The notes below the pieces were generated by a model. The model saw nothing but the letters and a program-made list of their open reading frames with translations. It ran no database searches and was not told the DNA's origin. DNA of 37,304 nucleotides from Actinomycetes bacterium (GTDB taxonomy: Bacteria; Actinomycetota; Actinomycetes; JAHEKZ01), in the NCBI GenBank assembly GCA_027118455.1, contig JAJAYZ010000019.1, forward strand, positions 1 through 37,304, written 5' to 3'. Of this stretch, positions 26,351-35,068 are shown one piece after another (position 1 is the first letter of the stretch; each line of letters begins with the position of its first letter). The translations under genes were made by a program, and so were the position numbers.

Positions 26351-26718
26351 TCACGCGTTCCTACCTGTGAGCGCCTGATCCTTCAGGGCAGTGTCGATGA
26401 AGCCGGTAACCAGCGAGGGCTCAACACACGGCTTGGGATATCAAGTTCTGTTCGATCAGGCGCCAGGCGACGTTCGGGTCATCGCGAGGCTCGCGACCGG
26501 ATCGGATTGTGCGCATTCGGCTCTTGTGTAGGTGTGTTGACCTGAGACTGCACAGTCGCCCGTGCGGCCTCGGGAGTCAGAGCGTCGGGGAGCCCGCGCG
26601 CGTCCGACTGCGTCTTGTTCGTGGTGCCGGTGCTCCCCGAGTAGGTGCTCCTCGGGGATGCGGGATTCGCCTGAGAGGCCGTGAGACGAGGTTCGGCGGA
26701 CCGCCCACTGCACGGGAG
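26351..26718. other. stretch without recognised gene
   Basis: No protein family is recognised in any frame. It ends at the terminator hairpin of hipA. Confidence 0.4.
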
Positions 26719-26748
26719 CTCCGCGCTCCTGTAAGAAGGGGCGCGGAG
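26719..26748 (-). terminator. 12-bp stem hairpin downstream of hipA
   Basis: CTCCGCGCTCCT-N6-AGGGGCGCGGAG forms a nearly perfect twelve-base-pair stem with one G-T pair. It begins twelve bases after the hipA stop on the minus strand. It is a strong intrinsic-terminator-like structure, though a T-run is not evident. Confidence 0.6.
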
Positions 26749-26759
26749 TCTTGCGCGTA

Positions 26760-27980
26760 CTAGGGTTTCTTGGGCGTCCAGAAGGCGTCGCCGAACATCT
26801 CCATCTGTTTCTCGGGCACGCTGTTTGCGGCGGCGATGTCACGCCATCCGAAGACGGCTGCCCTCACTTCACTCAGGACACGGGTAGCAGCCTGGTCGTC
26901 GAGATCGAAGTCCCCTGCGTACGAGTGGGCGCCCGCCAGCGCGTCCTCGCGCCGGCTGGCGCCGCCAATGGTGGTCTGTCGTGGCGTGTCAGTGTCGGGG
27001 TTCGGGTTGACGTCGAACACAGGAGACAGCGCCCATCCGCCGCGTTCGTCCAGGAATCCGTGGTTGCGCAGGTGGTCGTCGGTGTTGTTGACGAACACGC
27101 TGAACACGATCCGACGCCACAGTTCGTTCAGGTCCTTGCGTGCTGCCGAGCCGACCGCCGGTAGGGCCTCTGAGATCTCAAGGTAGTCGTGGCTGTCGCC
27201 GTCATGGGCGCTCAGCAGCGTCATGGCACTCATGTAGGGGACGCGACCGTCAGAGATGCGGTCGAAGCGCTCGAGCAGAAGTACCGCGCGGCCGTCCGTG
27301 TGGGCCAGTCGCACTTCTGGGACCCTGATGCCAGCCTTCTTGGCGAGGTCCAGGGCGGTCTTCTCCCATGCCATGACGTCCCAGTCGTCGTCGGGGTGCG
27401 GGAACTTCGCGATCAGTAGCCGGTCGCCGTCGCGCACGGACGCCTTGGGGCGGGCACCGCCCAACGATCCGCTGCCGGCCTCAAGTAGTTCCTTGATCGC
27501 GGTGAAGTCGTCGTCCCGGCTGACGGCATCCGCAGCGTTCAGCAGTCGGGGTAACTCGAGCAGCCGGGGCACTTCGTTGCTGGTGCCGAGGAACGGTCCT
27601 TCCCCGTCGGCGCGAAACCGAAGTGCGCCCTGGCGCGTGAAGTCGGAGACACCGACGAGGAAGTCGGCGTCGCTCAGCGACGCTGCACGTCGGCCCGCGA
27701 CGAGCGTGGCGTGGCGCTGCAGCTTGGTGGTGAGGTTGCGTCCCCAGCGGTCCGGTGCGGAGTCCTCCAGGGCTCCCGGGAGCCCGTTGACGTGCTGTGT
27801 TCCAGTGCTGAGAGTCAGGTCAGGGTCGATGGGGAAGGCCAACCGCTGACCCAGGTAGCCGGTGTCGTACCGGAACGTGGTGGAAACGAGTCGGGCGGCC
27901 TTGATGGTGAAGAACGCATCCCCGACGAGCAATGGCTCGCGACCGGGCACATCGAGGTACGCGGCGAGTTGGTCGATCAT
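26760..27980 (-). CDS. hipA: HipA-like serine/threonine kinase toxin
   Basis: This 406-residue protein has ATG at 27980 overlapping the end of hipB by four bases. It is a type II toxin-antitoxin kinase; family members phosphorylate aminoacyl-tRNA synthetases and induce dormancy. Visible are the HipA N-terminal beta domain (about 10-130), the Gly-rich loop EAGSGSLGGARPKAS (167-181), the ATP-binding lysine in IAKF (192), the catalytic loop NNTDDHLRN (298-306, Asp301) and the metal-binding DVNP (Asp323). The motifs are complete, so the toxin is probably active. It is longer at the N-terminus than mini-HipA forms and near the length of classic HipA. Confidence 0.9.
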   Translation of the reverse strand: MIDQLAAYLDVPGREPLLVGDAFFTIKAARLVSTTFRYDTGYLGQRLAFPIDPDLTLSTGTQHVNGLPGALEDSAPDRWGRNLTTKLQRHATLVAGRRAASLSDADFLVGVSDFTRQGALRFRADGEGPFLGTSNEVPRLLELPRLLNAADAVSRDDDFTAIKELLEAGSGSLGGARPKASVRDGDRLLIAKFPHPDDDWDVMAWEKTALDLAKKAGIRVPEVRLAHTDGRAVLLLERFDRISDGRVPYMSAMTLLSAHDGDSHDYLEISEALPAVGSAARKDLNELWRRIVFSVFVNNTDDHLRNHGFLDERGGWALSPVFDVNPNPDTDTPRQTTIGGASRREDALAGAHSYAGDFDLDDQAATRVLSEVRAAVFGWRDIAAANSVPEKQMEMFGDAFWTPKKP

Positions 27981-28285
27981 GCTTTGCTGCCCCTGACTCG
28001 CTTGGGGATCGCCTGGCCGGAGCGGATCCGGCCCAGGTCGGTCTCCAACGGATCCGTGGCGGTCACCATTGAATCGAGCTGGCCAAGGCCGCGCATCACC
28101 TCCAGGAGGACACCGAGGCCTACACCAAGGTCGCCGTGCTCAAGCTTGGACACCGTGACTCGGCTGACGCCGGCCCGCTCAGCGAGCTGCTCGGACGTCA
28201 GGCCTTGCAGCTTGCGCCAGGTGGCGATGTTCTCGCCGATCTGGCGGGCTGCCTGGACAGTGCGGGTCGATGAACGGCCAGCCAT
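27977..28285 (-). CDS. hipB: HipB-like XRE-family antitoxin
   Basis: This 102-residue helix-turn-helix protein has ATG at 28285. The XRE domain (about 12-72) contains IGENIATWRKLQGLTSEQLAERAGVSRVTVSKLEHG, the canonical HTH. A short C-terminal tail rich in Arg/Lys (SGQAIPKRVRGSKA) likely contacts the toxin. It overlaps hipA, giving a stoichiometric operon. It is expected to repress its own promoter in the region upstream (28286-28799). Confidence 0.88.
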   Translation of the reverse strand: MAGRSSTRTVQAARQIGENIATWRKLQGLTSEQLAERAGVSRVTVSKLEHGDLGVGLGVLLEVMRGLGQLDSMVTATDPLETDLGRIRSGQAIPKRVRGSKA

Positions 28286-28799
28286 GAGCGCGGGCAGCCA
28301 CGCGGACGACGAGCTACGACTGGGCGCGGGACGTGAATCGGGCCCGATTCATCGCGGACCCGGCGGGTTACCGGGGTTTGCCGCCGCTTTGGTGGTGTCT
28401 GGTGCGGGGTATGAGTTCTCCTCGGCGCTCGCTGGACCTGCCGTAGATGTGTTGAACTGCCTGGGGCTTCAACGGGCGCAACTGCGGTACCCGAGTTGAG
28501 CGTCCGGTAGCGGGACGTGTCGCAGGGGAGCGCGTACGTGGAGACTGCCCAGTGGACCGCATCAAATGATCGAGTTGGGCGGCACTTGGAACCCAAGTTG
28601 GACGATCGATCAACCTGCGCCCACCCTTTGGTACCGCCCGCATCCGCACGGCACGACTGCGATCCCGTCCTGACCGTTACTTAGCCAGGTGGCGGAGCCG
28701 ACCTGAGACGCCCTCTGATCGGAGTGCCACCGGCGGGCCAGTTCTGGTTGGCAGTTTTCCTCTGTCCGCGCCGACCAGTATTCTGGCAGGCTCGCACCT
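28286..28799. promoter_or_regulatory. hipBA/MFS divergent intergenic region
   Basis: These 514 bases separate hipBA from the plus-strand transporter and should hold both promoters. Open frames on each strand have no recognisable domain. No clear HipB operator pair could be assigned. Confidence 0.35.
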
Positions 28800-30023
28800 G
28801 TGCGGCCTCCGTGGATGACCAGGAACGTTACGGTTCTGTCGGCTGTGTCGTTGGCGCAGGACGCCGCCAGTGAGTTGCTCTACCCGTTGCTTCCCATCCT
28901 TCTAACCACGATTTTAGGAGCGCCGGCCGCCGTGGTTGGGGTGGTCGAAGGGGTGGCTGAAGGTGCCGCCGCTGTGATGAAGTACTTGAGCGGACGGTGG
29001 TCGGACCGGTCAGGGCGCAAGCCGTGGATTGCGGTTGGCTATGGGTTGGCCGCTGTCGGCAAGGTGATAGTCGCGGCTGCCGCGATCTGGCCGGTGGTGT
29101 TGGTGGGTCGAGTCGTTGACCGCACCGGCAAGGGCATTCGTGGCGCCCCGCGAGACGCGTTGCTGGCCGATGGTGTTGAGAAGTCACAACTTGGGCGTGT
29201 TTTCGGATTCCACCGTGCCGCCGACACGTTGGGCGCAGTGATCGGCCCGCTCGTCGGTTTGGCGGTTCTCACATTCGCCGGTGGCAATATCAAAGTTGCG
29301 TTGTGGGTGGCGGTGGTGCCCGCAGTGCTCTCTGTGGCGCTGGTGGTTTTGGTTCGCGAACCAGCCCGACCAGAAGTTGCTCATCGTGGAGTGGCTCCAG
29401 CTGCAGCCGGCACGGCCGCACCGCTTGCAGGTGGTCCTTTGCCACCAGAATTCACGCGGGTCGTCACGGTTCTGACGATGATTGCTCTGGTGAACTTTCC
29501 CGATGCGCTGGTGTTGCTTCGGCTGTCTGAGTTCGGTTTTTCTGCTACTGGTGTAGTGGCCTCGTATGTGTTGTACAACCTCGTTTACACGTTGGTCTCT
29601 TACCCGGCTGGCGCCCTTTCCGACCGACTGCCACAAGCTCGGGTCTACGCGTTGGGCCTGGTGTGTTTTGCCATCGGGTATGTCGGGCTTGGGTTGGCCG
29701 ACAACGCTTCGATGATGGTGGTGTTGCTGTGCGTGTATGGCGGGTTCAACGGCTTCACCGACGGTGTGGGAAAGGCGTGGATCTCCGGTTTAGTGGCACC
29801 GGCAGTGCGAGGTCGTGCGCAAGGTGTCTTTCAAGGGCTCATGGGTGGGTCGGTTCTGGTGGCCGGGCTTTGGGCGGGGTTGGCCTGGCAGCTCGGCCCA
29901 GGTAACGGAGTCGTCCCGCTCATCATCGCAGGCAGCGTTGCGGCGGTTGCGGTTCCAGTGGTGTGGATTTGGGGCGATCGGTTAAGCCGATCGGCCACTC
30001 TCACGCCTTCAGCGGAACGTTGA
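28800..30023 (+). CDS. major facilitator superfamily transporter
   Basis: This 407-residue membrane protein starts at GTG 28800 (ATG at 28815 is an alternative), without a strong ribosome binding site. About eleven to twelve hydrophobic helices are visible. The MFS loop 2-3 motif is GRWSDRSGRKPW, repeated in variant form as YPAGALSDRLPQAR in the second half. GRVVDRTGKGIRGAPRDALLAD is characteristic of a small efflux-like MFS subgroup. The substrate is unknown. A Pro/Ala-rich central loop (about 195-220) separates the two halves. It is monocistronic; the gene to its left is divergent. Confidence 0.87.
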   Translation: MRPPWMTRNVTVLSAVSLAQDAASELLYPLLPILLTTILGAPAAVVGVVEGVAEGAAAVMKYLSGRWSDRSGRKPWIAVGYGLAAVGKVIVAAAAIWPVVLVGRVVDRTGKGIRGAPRDALLADGVEKSQLGRVFGFHRAADTLGAVIGPLVGLAVLTFAGGNIKVALWVAVVPAVLSVALVVLVREPARPEVAHRGVAPAAAGTAAPLAGGPLPPEFTRVVTVLTMIALVNFPDALVLLRLSEFGFSATGVVASYVLYNLVYTLVSYPAGALSDRLPQARVYALGLVCFAIGYVGLGLADNASMMVVLLCVYGGFNGFTDGVGKAWISGLVAPAVRGRAQGVFQGLMGGSVLVAGLWAGLAWQLGPGNGVVPLIIAGSVAAVAVPVVWIWGDRLSRSATLTPSAER

Positions 30024-30142
30024 CTTACTGTGACCGACCGGTGTCTCGTCGACGTAGGCGCCAAGCGCGAACGACGTCGGGTCCTGGAGGTGCCCTCGGT
30101 CCGGCGAGGTCGGGGCCAGCGCCCAAGAGAAGTCTGGAAGGG

Positions 30143-30575
30143 TCACTGAGGACGCCAGTGGTCTGTGTAACCGGTGGCCAGCTGGGCTTCCGCGCCTGAC
30201 CACCGATCATCGTTAGTGGTCAGCATCTCGTTGAGTCGCGCCGCCTGGCGGATCTGATGGTCGCGTTCTGCGAGGCTGGGTGCGTTGTGGTCTGCGTCGG
30301 TGTTTAGGCGGGCGGCAAGTTTTACATCGCCGTTTTTCGCGTGCAGATACGCGGCGATCGCTTCGCGGATCGCGGCGGCACAATTGACTCTGACGATCGG
30401 GTGTCGGTGTGGGGGACTAGCTCGTCGTACCACTCGACGAGCTGGACCCAGTCGGTATCTTCGAAGCCGGGCGCGTCGGCGTGGAGCGCGGCGATCGCTG
30501 CTTGCGCGATCGTGACTCCCTCGGCGATGAGGCCGGGGCCCACTGGCTCCGGTCCTCTCGGCGGGCGGCACAACC
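30143..30575 (-). pseudogene. ECF sigma factor (DUF6596 type) C-terminal relic
   Basis: Minus-strand pieces read LIAEGVTIAQ, AIAALHADAPGFEDTDW, VQLVEWYDELVPHTD, then after a frameshift IVRVNCAAAI, AYLHAKNGDVKLAARL and LAERDHQIRQAARLN. These match, in order, the C-terminal domain of DUF6596 sigma factors (AAIAALHADA, IVEWYDEL, IVRLNRAVAV, AERDHL). Short deletions are evident (after AQ and after AAAI), and regions 2 and 4 are gone. Confidence 0.7.
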
Positions 30576-30637
30576 TTCTTGTGGGGGCCTCGCGGGAGTA
30601 GCAGGGGCCCGTCACGGTCAGCAAGGAGAACTCAGCA

Positions 30638-31123
30638 ATGTCTCAACTCAATGCGCAGGTGCCAGACGACCAAGGTGAGCCAGGGTTGCCGTCGGGTCGG
30701 TTCCGTGCGCGGGTGGCCGGCCCGGACGGTAGGTATGTGTCGGCGCCGAAGGCGTTCGCGAACCGCACTGATGCGTCGCTGTGGGTCGATGTTCGGCACG
30801 CGGATCTGATTCGCGGGGCTTGGTGGGCGCGGCTCAAGCGGTCGGCGTCCCCGTCGATCACGACGTACGTCGGGGTGTGGATGGAGGAGTATCCGACGGC
30901 ACGGGAGTGGGCCAAGGAGCTATACCGGGGGTTGTTGCGGACCTGCATCACCCCCACCCTGGGTCAGATTGCGGTCGGTTCGTTGTCGCTTGCAGCGGTC
31001 CGGCGTCGGCATCACCGGTTGGGGGAGCGCCGCGTCGCCGACGCCCGACAGGGGGACGGCTCAGTTGGCGGCGCCTGGAGAGCAGGATCGAGCTTGCCGC
31101 CATCGCTGGCACTGCCGTTGTAA
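30638..31123 (+). pseudogene. truncated tyrosine integrase (N-terminal part)
   Basis: The ATG at 30638 has AAGGAG upstream. The 161-codon frame has an arm-binding N-terminus (GRFRARVAGPDGRYVSAPKAF, then TDASLWVDVRHADLIRGAWW) and a core-binding domain (YVGVWMEEYPTAREWAKELY and RGLLRTCITPTLGQ, AAVRRRHHRLGERRVADAR). Similarity ends near 31050, and the R...HxxR...Y catalytic domain is absent. It has the same ancestry as the relic at 6498-6728. The remaining protein could still bind DNA but not recombine. Confidence 0.72.
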
Positions 31124-31127
31124 GCAC

Positions 31128-31403
31128 ATGACGATGAAGGATGAACGCCTCCAGGTCCGGGTCGACCCCGCCGCGAAACAGACCCTGGAGCGGGCCGCGG
31201 CCGCGACCCACCTGTCCCTGTCCGCGTTCGTGCTCGAGGCAGCCCAGGCGAGGGTCGAGGAGGTTCTGCCCGAGCGATCGATAATCAGCCTGAAACCGGA
31301 AGCGGCGGCTGCGTTCGCCCGCGCGCTGGCTGAGCCGGGAACGGTGAACACCCGGCTGGCGGCTGCGTTGAGCCGGTTGCGGAAGTTCGACTGGCTTGAC
31401 TAG
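31128..31403 (+). CDS. DUF1778 (TacA-like) antitoxin
   Basis: This 91-residue protein has ATG at 31128 (a second ATG at 31134). The N-terminal ribbon-helix-helix reads RLQVRVDPAAKQTLERAAAATHLSLSAFVLEAA, typical of DUF1778. The toxin-binding tail contains ISLKPEAAAAFARAL. It neutralises and represses a GNAT-type toxin that acetylates aminoacyl-tRNA. Here the toxin gene overlaps its end but is broken, leaving an apparently orphan antitoxin. Confidence 0.85.
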   Translation: MTMKDERLQVRVDPAAKQTLERAAAATHLSLSAFVLEAAQARVEEVLPERSIISLKPEAAAAFARALAEPGTVNTRLAAALSRLRKFDWLD

Positions 31404-31909
31404 CTATCACCGTCCCTGCCTGTTTGACGTGGACCTCCACAGCCGTGCGGACTTTGTGTGCCGCGAACCCGTTTACGCGGAGTGGCTGTGACCGTACGCA
31501 GGTCAGGACCGGCAAGGGAACACCGCGGCAACGTGGGTGATCACCGACGCCGAGCTCCAGGTCGTGGGTACGCGACGCTGTCGATGACCGGGATCGACAT
31601 CTCCGGAGCACCGGCCGCGCTGGGCAAGCGAGCACCGGGTTCCGTCCCAGCGCTGCTGATCGGGCGCCTCGCCGTCGACGAGAGCCACGAAGGCCGGAGA
31701 ATGGGCTCGTCAAGCACATCCTGGCGACCGCCGTCGAACTCAATGAGTCTGCCGCGTTCAAGGTGGTCGTCGTCACCGCACTGAACGACCCCGCCCGTAC
31801 CTGGTGGACAGACCGACTCGGCTTCACACCCTTCGACCCCAACGGCGGGGACAACTACGACCTCTACCTACCCACCACCGTCATCGCAGCAACACTGGAA
31901 ACCCTCTGA
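31396..31909 (+). pseudogene. GNAT acetyltransferase toxin (TacT-like), inactivated
   Basis: A TTG at 31396 inside the antitoxin end begins MTSYHRPCLFDVDLH and continues to YAEWL, stopped by TGA at 31489-31491. It continues in frame as PYAGQDRQGNTAATWVITDAEL. Around 31567 the frame must shift to read GYATLSMTG and PALLIGRLAVDESHEG. It must shift again near 31705 to read VKHILATAVELNESAA and KVVVVTALNDPARTWW, then TDRLGFTPF and LYLPT. These are the acetyl-CoA-binding and C-terminal parts of TacT-like toxins. One stop and two frameshifts make it inactive. Confidence 0.8.
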
Positions 31910-32024
31910 AGAAGGTGCTCTGGTTCGACTGCGATCGGCGCGCGGCAGGACGAGGGTCGAGGTTGCAGTGCACGCCGCGTCATGGCCCTGTCCTGATCCT
32001 CGTCCCTCATAGAAGATGTCAACC

Positions 32025-32345
32025 CAACCGGTCTCGATGAGTTCGGCGGCGGTGAAGTAACGGACCCGGTGTCCGGCTTCGACTGCGGAGATGCCGAGCG
32101 CACCAAGACGTGGCTCTTGCCGGTGCCGGCCGGCCCGATCATGCACTCGTTCTCCGCAGCCCTGATCCATTCCAGCGAGCCCAGGCAGTCGAAGGTCGCC
32201 TTGGGGATCGATGACGCCGCGACGTCGAAGTTGTTGAGCGTCTTGGTGACCGGAAATGCGGCTTGGCACAGACGGGTCCGGGCGTCGGACTCGTCACGGA
32301 CGGTGATCTCGGCCTCGACTAACGTCCGCAGGAACTCCTGAGGTT
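32025..32345 (-). mobile_element. IstB-like ATPase fragment of an IS21-family element
   Basis: On the minus strand from about 32345 the sequence reads FLRTLVEAEITVRDESDAR, KTLNNFDVAASSIPKATFDC, LEWIRAAENECMIGPAGTGKSHVLV, then with one frameshift ALGISAVEAGHRVRYFTAAELIET. The Walker A GPAGTGKS and the surrounding pattern are IstB. Both the N-terminus and the part beyond Walker B are missing and no IstA is present. Confidence 0.72.
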
Positions 32346-32433
32346 CGCGGAAGACTTGGTGCCGCGAAGCGGACCCCCCGCTAGGTTGCTACCACCACTC
32401 GGAGGATTTCTTCAACGGAGAGGCGACCCGACG

Positions 32434-33051
32434 ATGGACATCACCGAAATCATCCAGCACCAGCACGACGAGCAGCGGCGAATGTTCGCCTACCTCGAGC
32501 AGTGGCCGCGTGACGACCGCGAGGGTCTGGCGGCTGTTTGGAGGCGACTCGCGATCCTCCTCGAGACGCACGCCGAAGCCGAGGAGCGATATTTCTACCC
32601 TGAGTTGTTGCGGCTCGGGACGGGCGGAGCGGACGCCGAATCGACCGAGGAAGAGGTCGAGGATGCTGTGAAGGACCACAACGAGATCCGTGCGGCCGTT
32701 CGCGCGGCCGATGAGCACGAAACGGGCTCCGTCGGCTGGTGGACGGCCGTCGTCGACGCCAACGTGCACAACAGTGACCACATGGGTGAGGAGGAGCGGC
32801 AAGACCTGGCCGACTTCCGACAGCAGGCGACCTTGGAACTACGCCACGTGATCGCGGTGAACTTCCTCCGATACGAATCGCAGAAGGCCGCCGCAGGTAC
32901 CAAGCCCGTCGACAAGGACCCGCAGCAATACCTCGACAGGCATGCGAGCGACGCCGTGACCGACAGCGAGAAGCACGCCACGAAACTGGCCGTCGCGGCG
33001 GCCGAGGGCACCCCCCCGACGGGCGCCGGTGCGACGAAGACCTCATCCTAA
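32434..33051 (+). CDS. hemerythrin/HHE domain protein
   Basis: This 205-residue protein has ATG at 32434 with GGAGAGG about ten bases upstream. It has a four-helix hemerythrin-type pattern with metal ligands in IIQHQHDEQRR, LETHAEAEERYFYPEL, VKDHNEIRAAV and DANVHNSDHMGEEERQDL (His and Glu residues). The C-terminal 50 residues are charged and probably flexible. Such proteins bind a di-iron centre and sense or buffer oxygen, NO or iron. It is flanked by relics on both sides and looks intact. Confidence 0.83.
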   Translation: MDITEIIQHQHDEQRRMFAYLEQWPRDDREGLAAVWRRLAILLETHAEAEERYFYPELLRLGTGGADAESTEEEVEDAVKDHNEIRAAVRAADEHETGSVGWWTAVVDANVHNSDHMGEEERQDLADFRQQATLELRHVIAVNFLRYESQKAAAGTKPVDKDPQQYLDRHASDAVTDSEKHATKLAVAAAEGTPPTGAGATKTSS

Positions 33052-33084
33052 GACGCCGCCAGAGGATGACTCGTTCACGGAAAT

Positions 33085-33798
33085 TTGTCCAGAGTCTACC
33101 GGGGCAGTGACGACGGGGAAGCCGATCGTGCGACGTCATGTGAGGAGCAGGCGAACGCGCAGCAGAAGGCGAAGCGTGAGTTGCGAGGGTTCCGGGTGGT
33201 GCACGTCTTCGATGTGAACCAGACTGAGGGCGATCCGTTGCCCGACGTCACACCTGATCTGCTCAGTGGAGCAGCTCCGGACAGATTGTGGGAGCGGCTC
33301 GTGCATCTCGTGGAAGCGGATGGCTTCGTGGTGGAGCGCGGTGCCTGTGGCGGCGCCAGCGGTTATACACGTTTCGACGACTGTGTCGTTCGGGTGCGCG
33401 ACGATGTGGGTCCGGCGCAGGCGGTGAAGACCTTGGCGCACGAACTCGGTCACATCCGAGCCGACCACGGGACACGCTTCGCCGACACGTACCACCGGTC
33501 CGTGGAGTGCCGTGGCGTGGCCGAGATCGAGGCCGAGTCCATCGCCTACCTGGTGACTGCGGCAGCCGGTCTTGACGCTGGTGACTACTCCGTCCCGTAC
33601 GTCGCCGGCTGGTCCGCTAGCGACCCGGATCTGCTTCGCGCAACCGCTGCCAAGGTGCTGACAACGGCCAGTCAGATCGATGAGGAGCTCGGCAGCACAG
33701 CGCAACCTGGGATCCCGGATGGGTCCACCGGCGTCCGCTGGCGGCCGATCCCGTTCGGTCAAGTTCCTCGGTGGAACCCGGCAGGCATGGACGCCTGA
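33085..33798 (+). pseudogene. ArdC-like antirestriction protein, N-terminally truncated
   Basis: A TTG-started frame has the second half of ArdC-type proteins: GFRVVHVFDVNQTEGDPLPD, then a metallopeptidase-like AVKTLAHELGHIRADH (HExxH variant HELGH), VECRGVAEIEAESIAYLV and a tail. The N-terminal ssDNA-binding domain (DUF1738) that normally precedes FDV is absent; only a linker remains. No good ribosome binding site is seen. Such proteins are carried by plasmids and ICEs to protect incoming DNA. Translation from a short start is possible, but the original gene is truncated. Confidence 0.62.
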
Positions 33799-34030
33799 GG
33801 CTGAGGCCGCGCTCCCTCACCCGCCGATGATCGGACGTCGACTCCGAACTGAGGGATCAAGGTAGCCACACCCTCGCACGGTCCGGTTATGGAGTCTCCG
33901 ATGTGCGTCATTCCGCCCACAATGACGCAGCCCGGATCGCCGGGTCATGAGGTTCGACGGGGAAGTTCGACGAGCCGTGCGTCGCCGATGACCCAGTCCG
34001 TCGATCGGATGGAGTGGCATTCTCTCGCCG

Positions 34031-35068
34031 TCACAGCGGAATGGCCTGAGACGCGCCTCGCTCCAAGTCGTCGGTGGCGGGCACCGCCTCGAGGATGGTC
34101 TGGCTGGGAGTCAGCAATGCTCGCCGGAGCTGCCAGCCGCTGGAGTCGAGCAGGTCAGCGTACTCATCCCGGGTGCGCTCCCGGCCGCCGACCAATGCGA
34201 GCATGTAGATGTCAATGTCACTCGCGTCGAACTCGCTGGCGTCGTCGGGAACAACGAACTCGATCAGCAGCATGGTGGACTGCGGTGTGGCCGCGGCGCG
34301 GACTGCACGCAGGATGGTTAGGGCTTCGCGGTCGGACCAGTCGTGGATGACGTTTGAGAGCAGGTAGCAGTCCGCCTGCGGCAAGGGATCGGTGAGGAAG
34401 CTTCCGGACAGTGTTGTGACGCGGTCATCTGGCTCGGCGTCAGCCAACACGTGGCCCCGGTCGAAGAGAATCCCGCGAGCGCCCGGTGCCCGTTCGAGAA
34501 CGGCGCGCAGCAGGTGCCCGCGTCCGCCGCCGATGTCGGCGATCACCTCGAAAGGCGTGAAGTCGTAGGCCGGCACGATGCGGGCTATCCGCCGGAGGGT
34601 CATCGCGGTCATACCTTGGTCATAGACGGTGGACTCGTCGGGATGCGCGTCGAGGTATGCGAAGAAGCCGCCGGGATCGTGGAAGCTCGCTCCTGGACGG
34701 CCGGTCCTCACCGTCTCCTCAAGCGTCTTGAACGAGTCCCACAGGATGGGCAGTGCCAGCATCCGGGTGAGCGGCAGCAAGCCCTCGGGGTCACCGGTCC
34801 GCAGCAACCGGGAAGCGTCGTTGTGCGCCACGTGACCGTTCTCCACCACGAAGACGCCGAGGGACGCGAGGTGCCGGACGACCCGCCCCAAAGCACTGGC
34901 GTCCACACCCAGATCGGCTGCGAGATCCGTGAGCGGGCGCGTCCGATCGCCCACGGCGTCCGCCAGCCCGAGCGTCGCGGCCACGTGCAGACAGCGCGAG
35001 TTCACGTACGCCTCGGCGAGAGAGCCGACGAGCTCGGCGGGCTCCAGATCGTCCACGGGCGCAAGCAT
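34031..35068 (-). CDS. SAM-dependent O-methyltransferase (dimerisation-domain type)
   Basis: This 345-residue protein has ATG at 35068. The N-terminal winged-helix dimerisation region (about 10-85) reads EAYVNSRCLHVAATLGLADA, LTDLAADLGVDASALGRVVRHL. The methyltransferase domain has motif I DIGGGRGHL (178-186), motif II-like ILFDRGHV and the conserved NVIHDWSD near the active site. It resembles hydroxyneurosporene/acetylserotonin-type O-methyltransferases of actinobacterial secondary metabolism. The substrate is unknown and no biosynthetic cluster surrounds it. The upstream frame is open but includes a tandem repeat and is not conserved, so the start at 35068 is preferred. Confidence 0.85.
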   Translation of the reverse strand: MLAPVDDLEPAELVGSLAEAYVNSRCLHVAATLGLADAVGDRTRPLTDLAADLGVDASALGRVVRHLASLGVFVVENGHVAHNDASRLLRTGDPEGLLPLTRMLALPILWDSFKTLEETVRTGRPGASFHDPGGFFAYLDAHPDESTVYDQGMTAMTLRRIARIVPAYDFTPFEVIADIGGGRGHLLRAVLERAPGARGILFDRGHVLADAEPDDRVTTLSGSFLTDPLPQADCYLLSNVIHDWSDREALTILRAVRAAATPQSTMLLIEFVVPDDASEFDASDIDIYMLALVGGRERTRDEYADLLDSSGWQLRRALLTPSQTILEAVPATDDLERGASQAIPL

